Assembly (NCBI GenBank): GCA_036365455.1
Contig: JAWQUS010000023.1
Span: forward strand, 8,928,001-8,992,000
Direction: 5' to 3'
Length of the DNA: 64,000 nt
From: Macrosoma leucophasiata
Taxonomy: Eukaryota; Arthropoda; Insecta; Lepidoptera; Hedylidae
The notes under the pieces are model-generated. The model ran no database searches. It was not told the DNA's origin and worked only from the letters and a program-made list of their open reading frames with translations. Positions 1-11,996 of this stretch are shown in pieces (the first letter of the stretch is position 1; every line of letters starts with the position of its first letter). Both the position numbers and the translations under genes were made by a program.

Positions 1-1147
1 GGAGGGCTTTTTTATACACTCACACACACAGACAGTTAAAAGTAGGTGTTTGTATGAGTAAATTTCAACTTCCTAATCTTGGGCGCTGATTGTTTTCGAT
101 GATGTAATCCGAACACTATAATTAAATCAATTATAACAGTACCTACATACAATGAATGGCCTTATTCGTTTACATAGCAGGTACTTTAATAAGTTCATAT
201 TAGGAATAAAATGTAGCATACTATATTACTTTGAATGGAAACCGCCTCCAGTTTGAAGGGAGGGTCTTTGAACAACTTTTTATAGAAATCTCGTACTGGG
301 CGCTGTTTGTTGATTGGCAAAATTAAAATTATAATTTTCCAATTACATTAGAGATCTGTACCTATAGTAAACTAATCTTGGTTTAATAGTACTTTACTTC
401 ACGCCTGTATTCCCAGAAATTATAGCCCGAGATAGGCGCTAGTAACTTTTTGTCCCATGCCCTTGTCTCCACCTGACAAAACTATTGATACCTCCGAGCA
501 TATTTCGTAACTACGTAGGTGGCACTGGTAAACTCCTCCGAAACTGGGATCCCAGTGTATCAGTAGTGGGCTTCCGAACTCCGCTGCACCCAACAGTGCT
601 GCCACAGCACCTTATTTCTCTATTTTCTACGGCATGCTGCCACGACATTGGTCACGACATAAATCGCAGTCAAACATACTCATTTATTAAATACCCCAGC
701 GAGTTTGCGTTATCATATTCAAGATCATTTAATACCACAATGGAAAGTGAATGAATGAGATCAATTTTACCTTCATACCTACATCAAAGCTGCAGGTAAG
801 CAAAAAGATTTGAAAATACGAAAGTTGATCACACTCGGAAGGTATTTTTTACATATTTGTAATGAGCATCAAATTCTAAGATCGTGTTTCGAAGAATGAT
901 TCGATGGGTATCATCAAATATCGGAATAAAATGTTTGTTGATAAAAATATTCTCTTTTACAATTGCTTTCTTTAATGCGTTAGATTGAACATCTAAGCTC
1001 TAATAAAAATTTAGAAGTAGGTAACGTATGAAGTGGGCAATGGGCCATCTGAATTCTCACCACTTTTTAATACCTACATAGGAGAAAATACATAACTGGC
1101 AAATCGTGGTTGATTGAATTTATGCCTGAATTTATGCAATAACTTCT
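1..1147. other. AT-rich spacer, no gene seen
   Basis: I see no coding region here. The stretch is AT-rich, with a short CA run near the start. Open frames at about 420-754 have no recognisable domain, and part of them lies over a repeat (about 569-650) that is also present in the MITE at 49.3 kb. Confidence 0.5.
569..650. repeat. Fragment of the 49.3-kb MITE family
   Basis: The stretch from TTCCGAACTCCGCTGCACC through ATTTCTCTATTTTCTAC matches the left half of the MITE at 49287-49523 with scattered differences. No terminal repeat is seen here, so it is a partial copy. Confidence 0.5.
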
Positions 1148-1364
1148 ATCTCTTCGAGAGAGACGATCGGCTCGTTTCGTCTTCGTAGAGCGTTATCTCT
1201 GTTTCACACTGCCTACGTAAGCACTGACAGTCCGGTATTGGTCAAAACTTGAACAAAATGGTCGACAAACGTCAAATAGGTACGGTGCGAAATAGATAAC
1301 GCTCTACAGACCCGAAATAAACCGAAGTCTTCTTCCTAGGCTCGATGTGCAATATTTATTGTTG
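1148..1364. mobile_element. MITE, truncated copy (same family as 13459-13696)
   Basis: Long stretches are nearly identical to 13490-13696, including the inner inverted pair GTAGAGCGTTATCTC / GATAACGCTCTAC and the right end AGGCTCGATGTGCAATATTT. The left terminal repeat present in the 13.5-kb copy is missing, so this copy is probably truncated. It has no coding capacity. The family is inferred to be a non-autonomous DNA transposon. Confidence 0.7.
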
Positions 1365-1852
1365 AGCACTATACGTTAATTAATAAATAGTGTCATTACA
1401 TACACACGTTCAAGTAAATACCTTGATTTAGGAGTAATTCATAGCATAGTAAGTTTTCCTTGTAGTAATAGTGCTAAATGCTTAGTTAAATTTGTTAATT
1501 GTTGTCTCAAGCTTAGAACTGTACCATAATACTTGTATGTAGAAAATGTTTTAACTTAAGGTACGATTGGGCTGGCGTGGTTTTAACCAAAAGTCCCTTA
1601 AAAAATAAAGAGAAAAAAAAAAGTAAATATCAAAATAAACATCTGTAGGCTTTTTAATATTTGTCCCATTGTGGGGACTTAACTTTTCAGGGGGCCGAAC
1701 TCTAATGCTTTTGTAAAGCTTTCGATTATGACATCATCTTTCCTGGAATTGTTTTCGTCCTCAAGTATACGAGCAAAATGTTTTAATAGGCGGTACAAAA
1801 CTGACAAGAACACGTCCTAAACGAAGCATTAGCAGTTCCAGAGGTTATCACC

Positions 1853-1892
1853 AAGGCCCGTTTGGTCCAGAGGTTTGGACCAAACGGGCCTT
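1853..1892. repeat. Perfect 17-bp hairpin
   Basis: Arms 1853-1869 and 1876-1892 are exact inverted complements (AAGGCCCGTTTGGTCCA) around a six-base loop, GAGGTT. The octamer CAGAGGTT occurs both in the loop and just upstream. It is not part of any element I recognise. Confidence 0.85.
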
Positions 1893-1899
1893 GAAAGAT

Positions 1900-3590
1900 A
1901 TCTTTAAAGCTTTATATAATATACAAACTTAGTTCTCATATACGCGTTATCAAGCCCCATTTCAAACAATGCGTTTTTAGAACTATGAATAAGTTATGGA
2001 ATAAAATCAAGTTCTGTAAAATAGGTTCAACTATTTTAAGTAAGACTGGATAGCTGACGTTGGATATGTCGTCCATTTTAATTAAATTGGAAGTTAGCCC
2101 ACACTTTTATTAAGGGTTTATACAAAGACAAAAGCGTGAACTTTATGTATGAGAAAATAATTATTTCAACATCAAAATATTCCTCGGGGAGTTTAAATAT
2201 CGCATCCATTTTCGTAAAGGTTTCGTATCGTTACGCATCCATTTTTATTAGGGTTCCGTAGCCAAATGGAAAAAACGCGATTCGAAAACTATGTTTCTGA
2301 AATTCAATCGTTTGAAAAATAGATACTTCCAAAGTGATGAAAAGAGTGAGAAGAGAGGAGAGAGGGGGGAACTTTAAAAATAAAACATTGAAAAATCAAA
2401 AAAAATATAGGTTTATGCTATAAATCTAAATTTAAAAAATCTACGAAATTTAGTAAAACTAATCAAAAAAAGAAATTCATAAATATTACGAGTTTAACGA
2501 CGACAAGATTTACCCAACTATATACCTAAGTTGACTCTCACACTATATCGAGCAACTCAAAAAGACTTTACGTTATTACTCCACAACTCATACGCGGCTA
2601 GTACAAAGCACAATAACTAATGCAAAATGAATATGAGCAGCAAATTTCATTTGCCAGAATTGTCTACGAGTGCTGAATTAATAGTGTTTCATATCTCACT
2701 TTAGAAGCACGTGTCTCGGACAGTTCGGGTCACACAAAAAGACTAGCTAAACATAAAAACTGGAGCATGAGCGTTATAAAATACTTTAAACAAATACGAC
2801 AAAGCCAACTAAAGCATTAAAATGCTTACCTACTTGTGGTTTGCTTTACTTTAAGTTTTTATGTCATACTTTTAAATATAATATAAGTAAACTAACTAAA
2901 CATTTTTAAAAATAGCTCTCCCTATCTGATACCTAGCGATGAAACATCAGAAATAGATTATGTGGAAAAATTAAGTTAGCTATTTTGTGCACATTAGTGT
3001 AGTAGTAGCACGTGACTTAGATTCTTTTTGGATTTTTTGTGTACGTCTTAGTCAGTCGAGTCATTTCTTATTCAAAGTACACCGTAAACAAGAGCATCGA
3101 ACTAACAGAGACGACATAAAGAGTTGAAAGGATGTGAAAGAAGTATCGAAGAATGCACTCCACATTAATCTTTGTTTATGATTCGTGTACAGCGCCATAC
3201 TAGATACGTCTTTTGTCTGAAGCTGTCTGAATGATTTATGACGTGCTTTGTCTTTGTTACGCTGCGAGATAGTGTTCACTATTCCAGTAAAATTGAGTTT
3301 TAATGGAGCTAAATATTATTCATATACACTGTTATAAAAAAATATGATTATCTTATTATTTTTATCTTATATATATCTTATCGACATACCCGTCGTAACT
3401 CAACAATTTCTGGTGCAGAATGAAGAGTCTTTATTAAAGCTTGTAATAAATTACATGCTTGAGGCATAATTACGTTATATACCAAATTATACTCAAATAG
3501 GCACTAAACTAATGATGGTTATCGCAGTGGCTTTAGGGATTTAAGGACAAGGTGGAGGTATAAGTGTACACTAGAACTAGGTTCGACCCT
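1900..3590. other. AT-rich spacer, no gene seen
   Basis: The stretch has low GC and many A runs. Around 2250-2270 there is an AGGGTTCCGTAGCC motif, the end of the common lepidopteran repeat also seen at 3.6 and 26.4 kb. The minus frame at 3061-3279 shows no known domain and is not called a gene. Confidence 0.45.
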
Positions 3591-3596
3591 AAAGTG

Positions 3597-3828
3597 ATAA
3601 AGTGCGAGTCGGACTCACGTTTACAGTGTTCGGTAGGTACAATTGAGAGAACACTACCTTAAACACACAACATCTTGGGTCACAAATTTACAAACGTATA
3701 CCAAATTTCAACTCAATCGGTTGAGTACTCTCATAGAAAATCGACTGTGACAAATGGACAGACACAGAGGCGTACGAGTGATCTTAAAAAGGTACCGTGT
3801 TTTCCTTTCGAGTAACAGAACCCTAAAA
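3597..3828 (+). repeat. Dispersed 'GTGCGAGTCGGACTC ... GAACCCTAAAAA' repeat
   Basis: It starts with AAGTGCGAGTCGGACTC, carries a diverged GGACAGACACAGA segment, and ends with AACAGAACCCTAAAAAT. This matches the layout of copies at 26395-26978 and 60400-60765. I know the family as a very common lepidopteran interspersed repeat; its class is not settled by this sequence. Confidence 0.6.
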
Positions 3829-3879
3829 ATCAAATCATCAATTTAATAAAACGTTTGAACGAGTGATACCGTAACATAC

Positions 3880-4645
3880 GACCATATCCGTCGGAGTTAT
3901 CTCCGGCGTAACTAACACACATAACCAGTTTAGTTGGCAAGTTGCAAGTGTCCGTGTCGCTTGCTTGGTACCTGCGCTGTGAAATTATTCCCGTGCACTT
4001 TAATATAGATCTATCTTGACAATATACGTATATTAGCAAACACACCAGAAGTACAAGGTATTCTGAGACTTAAGAATTAGGTAGTAATATTTGCATTAAT
4101 GTTCAAAGTTGTATTTTCAGTTTTTGAAAAGATATCATATTATCTCAAAAACTGTCGAGAATATCTTGTTCTAACTAAGTTGGCAAGTAGCAAGTGTCTA
4201 TGCCGAGAGAGTCGGTACCACGCTCCATTGCGCATTACCTGTACCATTACCTGAGAATTGTTCCATTGTAATTGAATATCATGTTATTGTTTCGCATATT
4301 CTTCACTGGTATCAGATTTTTTACTAGAGTGAAATAAAGAAAGCTACAAGAAAAAAGTTATTGTCGATCAGCAAAAAAAATATTTGTTTGTAATACAACT
4401 TTTTAGTTTTTGAAATAAATTAAGGCACGCTGTAAACTAAGACTGTAAAAGACTAAACTTTGGTCTTTCACTGGAACGAAGAATGTTTATGATGAAGAGT
4501 CGGAGCTAACTCCAGCGACACTAATGTACATAACCAGTTTAAAGTTGGCAAGATGCACGTGTCCGTGTCCTATAAAGTCGGCACTTCGCTCCACTACACG
4601 TTACCTGTACCGAGAAGTTGTTTCACGGCAATTTATTATAGTCAT
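3880..4645 (+). repeat. Three diverged local direct repeats
   Basis: Three segments (about 3885-4015, 4170-4285 and 4495-4645) share, in order, a GTCGGAG(T/C)TA.CTCC start (copies 1 and 3), the motif TTGGCAAG(T/A)(T/A)GCA.GTGTC, a GTCGGTACC-type motif (copies 2 and 3) and a CCTGTACC or ATTATTCCC-like segment. No ORF or terminal repeat is visible. It is probably an old local tandem duplication. Confidence 0.6.
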
Positions 4646-4851
4646 CTCCATACGAGCAACAAATATTGAGTGAGAATGCTACCTATCTTACTATGTACAT
4701 CGCAGTCACACTGCATATGCGTTACCACTTCTGAGGCCTAAGGTATTGTGCCTCTGTGCCGGTAATTACAGGGCCCTTACTCGGTGAAGACGATAAGTCT
4801 CGAGATGATAATATACATACCTTCTTGCAATAAAAAAGGAAATCGGTTTGT

Positions 4852-5141
4852 GATTTTTTTTTTATGTAATAAAAGTGGCAAACAAGCGTGCATTTCACAT
4901 TGATGTTAAGTGATGACTGCAGCCTATATACACCCACACAATGACCAGAGGTCAAAATGCAGATGCGCTGCCACTCCTGAGGCATTAGGTGTTATGCCTC
5001 TGTGCCGGAAATTACAGAGCCGTACATTACCACCTGATCAGAACACGGTAGTGCTGAACACTACCATTTAGCGGAAAGTATATTAGGTATTGCAGTGGTG
5101 CCTACACGCGCGAGCTCCGTCACTGGAGCTCTACCACCAGT
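4852..5141 (-). repeat. Family A interspersed repeat, full copy
   Basis: Family A is the most abundant repeat in the window. In its own direction it begins ACTGGTGGTAGAGCTCCAGT, has a hairpin head (GAGCTCC / GGAGCTC inside GGTGGT / ACCACC), then a body with GTTCAGCACTATCGTGTTCC and TGTAATTTCCGGCACAGAGG, and ends CTTGTTTGCCACTT.CATTACAT plus an A run. This copy is nearly full length on the minus strand. A short second piece (4722-4770) lies just beyond its A-rich end. There is no TIR and no pol III B box, so the class is uncertain; an A-tailed retroposon is the best guess. Confidence 0.8.
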
Positions 5142-5654
5142 GGAACATGTTATTATAATATAATTTAATCTATTATAGAAGCGAGTGGCCTTAGAATTCC
5201 TAGACATACGCCAAGTCACCAACCTCACGTTCAATTAAAAAGTATTGCTCTGGATCTCGTACTAAAAAGTTTTCCGTGCCGTTTGAAGTCTGCATTACAC
5301 TCGAATGAACTTATCTTGTGCCAGGAGAAATTGTATGACTGCGATGTATTAGGAAACGACATGCTACGCTTATTATAATATTCGAAATGTTTCGTAAAGT
5401 ATTTTTAAGTTTTTGATATCTTTATGATTCACCAACCAAGACCGGAAATCATGTAGAGTCGCTTATGAACTTTGTGAAAATGTCGAGCTCAGATTCTAGA
5501 AGCTTTCGACACATAAAAAATCGGTCAAATGCGAGTTGGACTCGAGTTCACATACAATTAAAACACTGGAGAGTATACAATAAGACAATATGTGAGCGAT
5601 TAAGCCTTACTATAAATTTCATCACTTCAGCCGAAAAACCAAAGCCTCTCATAA

Positions 5655-5790
5655 GTGGATATGCCTGAAAAGCCTGCTGCCCATCTTGCGTTATTGCACT
5701 TACTACCGCCCCATTGGAATGGTATGACGACCATTGTTCGGTTGACTGACTGCACCAGTGGAAGAATTCTGTTCCAGTAGAAAAAAAATC
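5655..5790 (+). repeat. Repeat D copy (also at 13735-13850, inverted)
   Basis: The segment containing CCATTGTTCGGTTGACTGAC and TGCACCAGTGGAAGAATTCT matches the reverse complement of 13735-13800. No coding capacity is recognised; the minus frame here is a by-product of the repeat. Confidence 0.6.
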
Positions 5791-5799
5791 TTACCCTAG

Positions 5800-7790
5800 T
5801 GGGTGGTGGGTTCGTCACGTCCCGACGTTGAAATTTGGGCTTAATTTGATTGCATTCACACTTAGTGAAAATGCAGTGAATTTTATCTTTTATACCTGAG
5901 CGGCCTGAGCCCAACATTCAATTACCGCTTGCAAAGCAAATTCACATTTAATTTGGACTTAAACAAAACACAGCAAAATTCAACGCGAGCAAAACTGGAA
6001 AACGGGTAAGAAAAGCAAACCCAGTAAACTAACGTCGGATGACGTCAGCTTTTCATAAACTTGTTCTAGACTTTTCTAACTTGAACCTTGAACAACAAAC
6101 AATGTGGTACTTCGTATGGCAAAAGTTGAACTTGCTAGTTTCATCGTAATCTTATTTTGATTTTAAAAGTTTTTTAGGTCAGTAAAATGGTATATGAGCA
6201 CCAACTCCATCCATTTATGCTATTAAGATAGTACTTGAAGTAGAACAACTTAGTCTCAGGGGTGGCAATTCATCTGCTTTTTGAACTCTGGTGGTTGTAT
6301 AGTCATCTATAGACTGTATAATCACTTACAATCAACGAGAACTACTTTCTAGTTATCCACCATCATGACATAAAGGTAGTATTAGGTACTGTGAACCCAC
6401 GAACATTGACATAAACTAAGTTCTTAAACAGTGTTCTAAAACAGCAAAATTAAGTTCTAAAACATTAATTTAAAATATTGAACTAAACTAAGAAGACTTA
6501 GTTAAGGCTTGTCTAAGGATTAGAGATTTAAACACTTTTTATACCGCTAGTCTAACTACTTGAGGTATGTAGATTTTGTGATAGTTTTAACCCATGATTG
6601 TAAAGCTGATGCGACTTTACCCTCAAAACCATTAACCAGTTGATATTATGCAGCTATTCAATTTATCTATTTTTTATTTATCTCTTCATTTAAAAATGCA
6701 CAGAACGTCACTAATTTCGAAAAAAATCAATAAGATTCAAGGATTAAACCTCCAGACTACACTTTTTTGGCTGCTGCAAGTAGCACACTGAAGTAGTAGA
6801 ACACATTTCTATCCTTTAATTTCTCATAGTAAGTGGCACTTGGGATTATAATTTAGAAGCTTTGGTAAATATTTCCGCAATAAACTACATCTGAAATTCG
6901 GTATCGCGTAGTTGATTTATTACGAAAGTTCGTAATAGATAACATATTACTCTGTAGAACAGTGATTGCTGTGAACATTGGTGAAGGCACACGTGTTGTC
7001 TATGTGTGTGTACGTCAAGGGGTTTGTTTTGAGGTTTTGAAGGGTGGATACAGTTTGAAACTTCAGTGGAGTGAGGTCATACTTAATTGGTCAAGCTAAT
7101 TCATTTGGGCTTTAATGTTTATATTTTACGCTGGCCCTCTGTTACCTCTGATACATATTTAAGATATGACAAGTTGCCTGATTATATCTTCGTACCGCTT
7201 CCTAATTTGACTTTTTAACGAAGGTATCGGCCCTTGGGTAAGTGGCGACTTCCCTGACTGAACGTAGGTATTTGAAAAATAAAAACATCGAATTTCTAAA
7301 TTAAAAGTTTTATAATATGCTTTTCTTTTTCCATTATTTCGACGTTGCAAAGTCAAATTGAGAAGCTAAGTGCTACACTAGACTGACCATTGACAGAATT
7401 TAGGTATTTTTAGTTTAAACATCAACGAGAACTGCATGCTTGTTTGCCACCTCCAGTACATAAAAAAAAGTGTTTTCCAGAAAATTGAATGAGTAATATC
7501 CATACTTATTACATTTTTCCTTATATCCACTGAGTTCTAAACAGAAACGTGTGATATATTGTTTTTTATAATGTCATAGGTAAGAATGAAAAGATATGTT
7601 ATTCCGATACATATCACTTATTGAAAATTCGATATAATATATATATTTATCTCATCTGGACAAGTGCCTTTCGCAAAACGAATTAATGTCACTGCACTTT
7701 GAGACGTTATTTCGTTTGATATAATACCTTTACACGTGTCGAAGTACCAGTTAGAACATTCTACGGAATGCTGAATTATAAACATTTCCG
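5800..7790. other. AT-rich spacer with two family A scraps
   Basis: I see no gene here. Plus-strand scraps of the 3' half of family A are visible at about 6255-6345 and 7417-7468; the second has the full GCATGCTTGTTTGCCACC...ACATAAAAAAAA end. The remainder is AT-rich sequence without recognisable structure. Confidence 0.5.
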
Positions 7791-7809
7791 GTAACATTTG
7801 TTTTCACAG

Positions 7810-7983
7810 ACGCACCCTAGAACTATCTCCCCATATCGGCAGGAAATGAAGTGGCTACATCCATACGTTCCCATAGATTTGTTTGTTATGAGCTATAGGC
7901 AGGCACCTGATGGCAGCTTTTGGAATGCTTCAGAAATGCTTCCAAGCTCAGAATGTTATGATAATATATGTAACGTAATGTAA
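7810..7983 (+). CDS. Possible 3' terminal exon of an unknown host gene
   Basis: The sequence TTTGTTTTCACAG at 7797-7809 looks like a good 3' splice acceptor. In phase 0 from base 7810 there are 57 codons ending in TAA at 7981-7983. The reading contains YRQEMKWLHPYVPIDLF and ends CYDNICNVM, which is less biased than the surrounding AT-rich frames. An AATAAA signal follows at 7997-8002, 14 bases after the stop, and a family A copy starts about 40 bases later. I recognise no family and the upstream exons are unknown. It could be a chance open frame or a decayed element gene; there is no homology evidence. Confidence 0.25.
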   Translation, partial: THPRTISPYRQEMKWLHPYVPIDLFVMSYRQAPDGSFWNASEMLPSSECYDNICNVM

Positions 7984-8044
7984 ATATTGTTCTCCGAATA
8001 AAAGGCAGAAACAATATGTGTATTGCGAAGTAATTACCATGATT

Positions 8045-8330
8045 ACTGGTGGTAGAGCTCCAGTGACGGAGCTGGCGGGCGTAGGCACCACAGCATTACC
8101 TAATATACTTGCCTCTAAATGGTAGAGTTCAGCACTATCGCGTTCCGGTCAGGTGGTAATGTACGACTCTGTAATTTCCGGCACAGAGGCATAACACCTT
8201 AGGCCTCAGGAGTGGTAACGAATCTGCATTTTGATCTTGGTCTTTGTATGGGTGTCTATAGGCTGCAGTCATCACTTAACATTAATGTGAACTGCATGCT
8301 TGTTTGCCACTTCAATTACATTAAAAAAAA
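8045..8330 (+). repeat. Family A interspersed repeat, full copy
   Basis: This is a near-complete plus-strand copy from ACTGGTGGTAGAGCTCCAGT to the A-rich ATTACATTAAAAAAAAC end. It is one of the least damaged copies and useful as a reference for the family. Confidence 0.85.
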
Positions 8331-8338
8331 CAAATCAT

Positions 8339-8723
8339 TTCACACCATTAATACATAATATAATAATGGCAACCCTTGAAACGTCCCACGAGTCTCTCCC
8401 CTTTGAGGGGAGAGGCCTGGAGCTTACACCACGCTGTTCCAATGCGGGTTGGTGGAGATACGGGTTATAGTGGCCAACCCGCTGTCGGCTGTTTTCAAAC
8501 CGACCATAAGGCCTCTTACAGGCTTAACGACTGCTCTCTATCGATAGCAACCGGGACCGACGGCTTAGTGTGCCCTCCGAAGTACGGAAACGCGCATTTT
8601 AATTTGCTACTAGCGATCACCAACCGACCGCGACCAGACAACCGACCGCGCCCGCATCGCTAAACCGAGTAGATCGCTTGCAATCTACACCGGCCGTAGG
8701 ACCATGCGCGCTTCACACCATTA
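8339..8723 (-). mobile_element. SINE C with 12-bp target-site duplication
   Basis: The insert 8351-8711 is flanked by exact direct repeats TTCACACCATTA (8339-8350 and 8712-8723), the mark of target-primed insertion. Read on the minus strand it ends in CTCCCCTCAAAGGGGAGAG, a GTGGGACG motif, GGGTTGCCATTATTATATT and an AT-rich tail. This 3' design resembles common lepidopteran RTE/SINE ends. The 5' half is GC-rich (AGCCGTCGGTCCCGGTTGCT). A plus frame of 95 codons over it is not a gene. Fragments of the same 3' end lie at 32127-32200 and 61561-61605. Confidence 0.75.
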
Positions 8724-9223
8724 CTCGAAAATAAAGTTATCACTACAGTGCACATCTAGCTTAAAAATATAGTTAAATAAATAAGCTATCAGACACAGCT
8801 GTGAAACGCTGCATTATTGCGGATGGATTTTTCAGTTATTGTTGGTTAATCACAAATTGCCATGTTCGCTGATTATTGAGATTCAACAGCACAACAGATA
8901 ATATTATTTACATGTTATGATGTATATAATATAATGCACTGCATGACACAAAACTTTGAATATTCACCATATCTATAGGTTATATAGAAGATGGTTATAT
9001 GGTCGATGACTATTACGATACATCTGGTAACATACGCCAAAAATGTCGATTGAATTAAATCCAAATGTAGCATTTTGTATAACAATTCAATTCAATTCAA
9101 TTAATTTATTGTTCGACCATCATGTATCATAGTACATTACAATAACAAATAATAATTAATAAAATAAATAAATCAATTCACTAAATAATAAAAATAATTA
9201 ATAAAAATACATTATATAAAATA

Positions 9224-11996
9224 TTAAATATTAGTCAGTACATCAACCATGTTACAGTGGTTCAGGTACTGACAGTCAAAGCGTTCTGCAAATGCACTTA
9301 GGATGATGCTGCGACTGGCGCGCACCCTACGCACAAGGGATGTGCAGCGCTTGCGCATGGTTGCATAGAAACAATCCACACGCGCTTCGGCGAACATCCC
9401 CGAGGCGCTACAGAAGCGAGGCAGTCCCAGCAGCACCCTAAATGCATTGTTGTATTGGACACGCAGTGCGCTGTACTGTCTTTGAGAATAATTCATCCAC
9501 AGACTGCTCGTGTAGAAGGATGTACAAAATGCTCGAAACAACGAGATTTTGACATCCCTCGAACAGCGAGCGAATCTGCGGGCTATCATGTTCGCACGAA
9601 CAGACAGCGCCCTACGCTCCCTCTCTATATCTAGATCGTCTTTCAGGTCCGAGGTCACGAAATGACCGAGATGTTTAAATTTGTTTGCTCTTTTTAGAGG
9701 ATATCCATTGAGTTTGATAGCTGGTATATCATCAAGACATCTTCCCCGGGCCTGAAAAACCATACATTCACTCTTGTTCACGTTACACACTAATGCCAAG
9801 CAGCTTCGTTAACCCACACACAGAGGCACTCAGCAGCACCATGTCATCAGCGTAACTAATATTATTCAGGCAAATTCCTCCAATATGACATCCGACATGC
9901 GTGCTGCTGAGCTTCTCAAGGAGCGCGTTTATATACAGGTTAAAAAGCAAGGATGAACTGATCCCCCCTTGTCTTACCCCACATTGCAACATATATGGAG
10001 ACGAGTGAGCACCTGACCACCGAACAACATTGACCTGATTTTGGTACCAATATTCAAAAATGTGTATCAATTCCTCTGGCATCGACGTCTGTACCAGTTT
10101 CTGCCAGAGGATGTCATAGCAAACCAGGTCAAATGCCCTCGACAGGTCAAGAAAACAAGCAAAAATTGGTGTGCTCTTGTCAGTGTAGTACTTGACAGTT
10201 TGCTTTAAACATAAAACAGCTGTTTCGGTGGAGTGACCAGACTTAAAACCAAACTGATTGTCGTGTATATTTAAATGTTGTTCAAGCTGACTGTTAAGCA
10301 AACTGTCAAGCACTTTCGAGATAACAGTGGCCAATGAGATGGACCTATAATTACCCTTGTCACTGACATTGCCGGTCTTACTCTTAACTATTGGCACCAC
10401 CACCGTCTTCATCATTGGCGTAGGTAAGTAACTGTGTCCAACGCACACAGAGAAAAACATAGCTAGTACTCTGTACAAATGAGATCCTGCATATTTAAGG
10501 TGTTCTATACTCAGATCGTCGTGACCTGGAGACTTACCCCTTGACATAGATTTAACTACTTTCTCAACATCTTTTGACATGAACCGGGCTTTCACCTTGA
10601 CGCCACTACAACCCGCAATGCAAGTAGACTGTGATGGCCCCAACGGTGACGTTACATTAAAATGCTCTCTGAACAATTCGGCTATGCTCGTTACATCACT
10701 AATGCCATCAACGCTCACAGGCAGGCCTGGTCTAGCATTCAACTTATTTGTGGACTTCCAGGATATCCATTCTAATTTGATCACTATTGTTTTGACACCA
10801 TCGTAGGCGAGATTTAAAACGTCTGCGACTCGTCTGCATGTCCCTCCACATACGACCTTCCCGGGGTTTACCATGCCACACCCAGAGCTCAAATTTCAAC
10901 CTGGCTACCCTGTGAGCCTCACTCACATACCTATTCCATCCAGCAATAGGCTTCTTACCTCTTAACATATTCCCCTCATACGTTTCAGAAGCAGCTTGGC
11001 ATAATACATAAACAATGTCACAGTACAATCTGTCAATAATTTTTCTGTGGTCCAAGTTATTACAAACATAGTCACTACATTCACAAAATTGTACAGGAAA
11101 GTCAATTTATTGCTACATAATTTGGAATACATGTCAATCTGAGTAGGTTCTCTTTCCCCCCATCGTATTTTATTGCAGTTTAGAAAATTATTATTATTGT
11201 CATTAGTTGTATCATAAAATTTGCATTGCATTTCTTCTAACTTACACTGAGTAACTAGTGGAAAGTGGTCAGACCATAGAGCATCATATTGAACATATGT
11301 GTTAACAATAGTGTTCATAGTAGCGTTCGTAACTAGACAATGATCGAGCCATCGCCTCGAGCCGTTCGCTTCGCTTATGAAAGTATATGTGTCTGAGCCC
11401 AAGCCTAACAAGTTGACATCAGCACACTGCCATTTTGATTCCGCACAAAAACAAGTTAGTTTATTAAAGAATTGCTCATTAGGATGTGCATTAAAATCCC
11501 CAAGTAAATAGGCACATTCAGTATTACTATTACTAATAATAGCACTCACCAACCCAAGGCAATCCGTGAATTCTGATAGGTTTGCACCGTTATCGTTGGG
11601 TATATACACACAAAACACCAAAAACGATCTAAGATCTATTGTCACCTTTATGGCACACACCCGCGGGTTGTCACATTGCATTATCAATACGTTGTCGAAA
11701 ACACTTTTCTTCCATAGCAGTGGGACACCGCCGTACGGTCTCCCTCTCAGCATGCCAGCTGCAGTATCCACGGCAGAGGTCCCAGTGTAGCTGTATTCGC
11801 TATCAATCTCACTTAAGAAATGTATATCATCCGGCATCAACCAGGTCTCCTGTAGAGCAATTATTTCCGATGTTCGACACAACTGTCTTACACTTTCAAC
11901 CGAGCGCTTGACACTCTTGCAGTTAAAACTTATAAAATTGTATAAACAGTTCATAAAAGTTTTGTTATTAACCATGTACGTTGTCATATTTAGCAT
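9224..11996 (-). pseudogene. LINE ORF2: endonuclease + reverse transcriptase, broken
   Basis: The frame opening at 11996 encodes an APE-type endonuclease: a LQETWL block for the metal-binding glutamate, a LLGDFNAHP block, and SDHFPL near the end. The linker continues in another frame (11055-10744). The reverse transcriptase is in a third segment (10892-9783), with FLDLSRAFD (motif A), CGVRQGGISSSLLFNLYIN (motif B) and YADD (motif C). The C-terminal part, with LLGLPRFCSASGMFAEARV, is in yet another frame (9799-9224). At least three frame breaks, near 11050, 10800 and 9790, separate these parts. The second probably reflects a small deletion between DQIRMD and WKSTNKLN. The catalytic residues persist, but no single product can be made. 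Confidence 0.88.

Noticed and set aside
420..754. Overlapping 61- and 89-codon frames
   Set aside because: No domain, no splice or promoter signals, and part of the sequence is a MITE fragment.
10579..11911. Plus-strand frames (75, 74 and 90 codons) over the LINE at 9-12 kb
   Set aside because: They are antisense shadows of the endonuclease and RT coding sequence.
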